Source: Planctomycetaceae bacterium
Lineage (GTDB): Bacteria; Planctomycetota; Planctomycetia; Pirellulales; Pirellulaceae
Reading direction: 5' to 3'
Assembly: GCA_024642765.1 (NCBI GenBank)
Contig: JAHEAM010000259.1
Coordinates: 1 to 5,860, forward strand
Length of the DNA stretch: 5,860 nucleotides
The notes under the pieces are model-generated. The model was not told where the DNA came from and ran no database searches. It saw only the letters and a program-made list of their open reading frames with translations. A program made the position numbers and the translations under genes. Of this stretch, positions 5,679-5,860 are shown in pieces. The stretch's first letter is position 1. Every line of letters starts with the position of its first letter.

Positions 5679-5860
5679 ATGCGTACGCTAGTGGCCGTAT
5701 TTGTGGTGGTTTTTTGCTGCTTATTGGCCCGTCTTGGCATGTGGACGATGGCCGATGAACCTGGCACCATTGCTCGTCCTAAAATCGCATTCGTGACTAA
5801 TGGCATCGCAAACTTTTGGAAAATTGCTCAGGTTGGTGCCGAACAAGCTGGAAAGGACTT
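5679..5860 (+). CDS. Exported sugar-type substrate-binding protein (periplasmic-binding-protein fold), N-terminal part only
   Basis: The first 60 codons are present and the gene runs off the right edge. A hydrophobic segment (VAVFVVVFCCLLARLGMW, about 5-22) follows a short basic start (MRT). It is probably a signal peptide, with a plausible cleavage after TMA at 23-25 (T23, M24, A25). The mature part contains PKIAFVTNGIANFWKIAQ (34-51) and GAEQAGKD (53-60). This is the typical first strand and helix of type I periplasmic sugar-binding proteins (ribose/xylose-binding family, Peripla_BP_4-like). In planctomycetes such proteins, often annotated as sugar ABC transporter substrate-binding proteins, share this FVTNG-FW pattern. 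The Cys pair at 13-14 lies inside the hydrophobic core and does not form a clear lipobox. The sugar cannot be predicted. The gene is divergent from the lipid cluster and functionally separate as far as can be seen. Transport partners, if any, lie outside the window. Confidence 0.8.
   Translation, partial: MRTLVAVFVVVFCCLLARLGMWTMADEPGTIARPKIAFVTNGIANFWKIAQVGAEQAGKD

Overview
The window most likely comes from a planctomycete of the Pirellulales/Rhodopirellula kind. GC content is moderate (roughly 45-50% by eye), and the partial gene at the right edge resembles the periplasmic sugar-binding proteins that are abundant in that group (N-terminal AFVTNGIANFWKIAQ block). The taxonomic call is from remembered family resemblance and is tentative.

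Most of the window (1-5073) is one minus-strand gene cluster, read from right to left. It contains a COG2907-type FAD-dependent oxidoreductase (5073-3784), a DUF1365 protein (3784-2927) and a cyclopropane-fatty-acyl-phospholipid synthase (CFAS)-family methyltransferase (2840-1488). A second methyltransferase of the CFAS superfamily follows (1491-430), which looks most like the plant coclaurine N-methyltransferase branch. The last gene is the beginning of a DUF1295 (steroid 5-alpha-reductase-like) membrane protein, cut by the left edge (215-1). Genes 1 and 2 overlap by one base (TAATG) and genes 3 and 4 by four bases (ATGA), so they are very probably co-transcribed and partly translationally coupled. 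This is a recognisable bacterial lipid-modification cassette. A flavoenzyme, two S-adenosylmethionine (SAM)-dependent methyltransferases and a membrane reductase-like protein suggest stepwise methylation and oxidation/reduction of unsaturated acyl chains or another membrane lipid. The end product cannot be read from sequence.

The two methyltransferases are not simple duplicates. The first has Ser and Gln where classical CFAS enzymes carry the Cys and His that hold the catalytic bicarbonate. The second keeps the Cys, Glu and His. They probably act on different substrates or by different chemistry.

The right-hand 790 bases are different in character. Positions 5074-5678 hold no intact gene. 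They contain a 19-bp near-perfect dyad at 5179-5197 upstream of the lipid cluster, and a 92-codon stop-free stretch without a good start (5384-5662) that may be a gene relic. Near the end of that stretch lies a very good sigma70-type promoter (TTGAGT-N17-TATAAT, 5604-5632). It serves a plus-strand gene starting at 5679, an exported substrate-binding protein cut by the right edge. The two transcription units are therefore divergent.

No tRNA, rRNA, CRISPR array, insertion sequence or convincing rho-independent terminator was seen.
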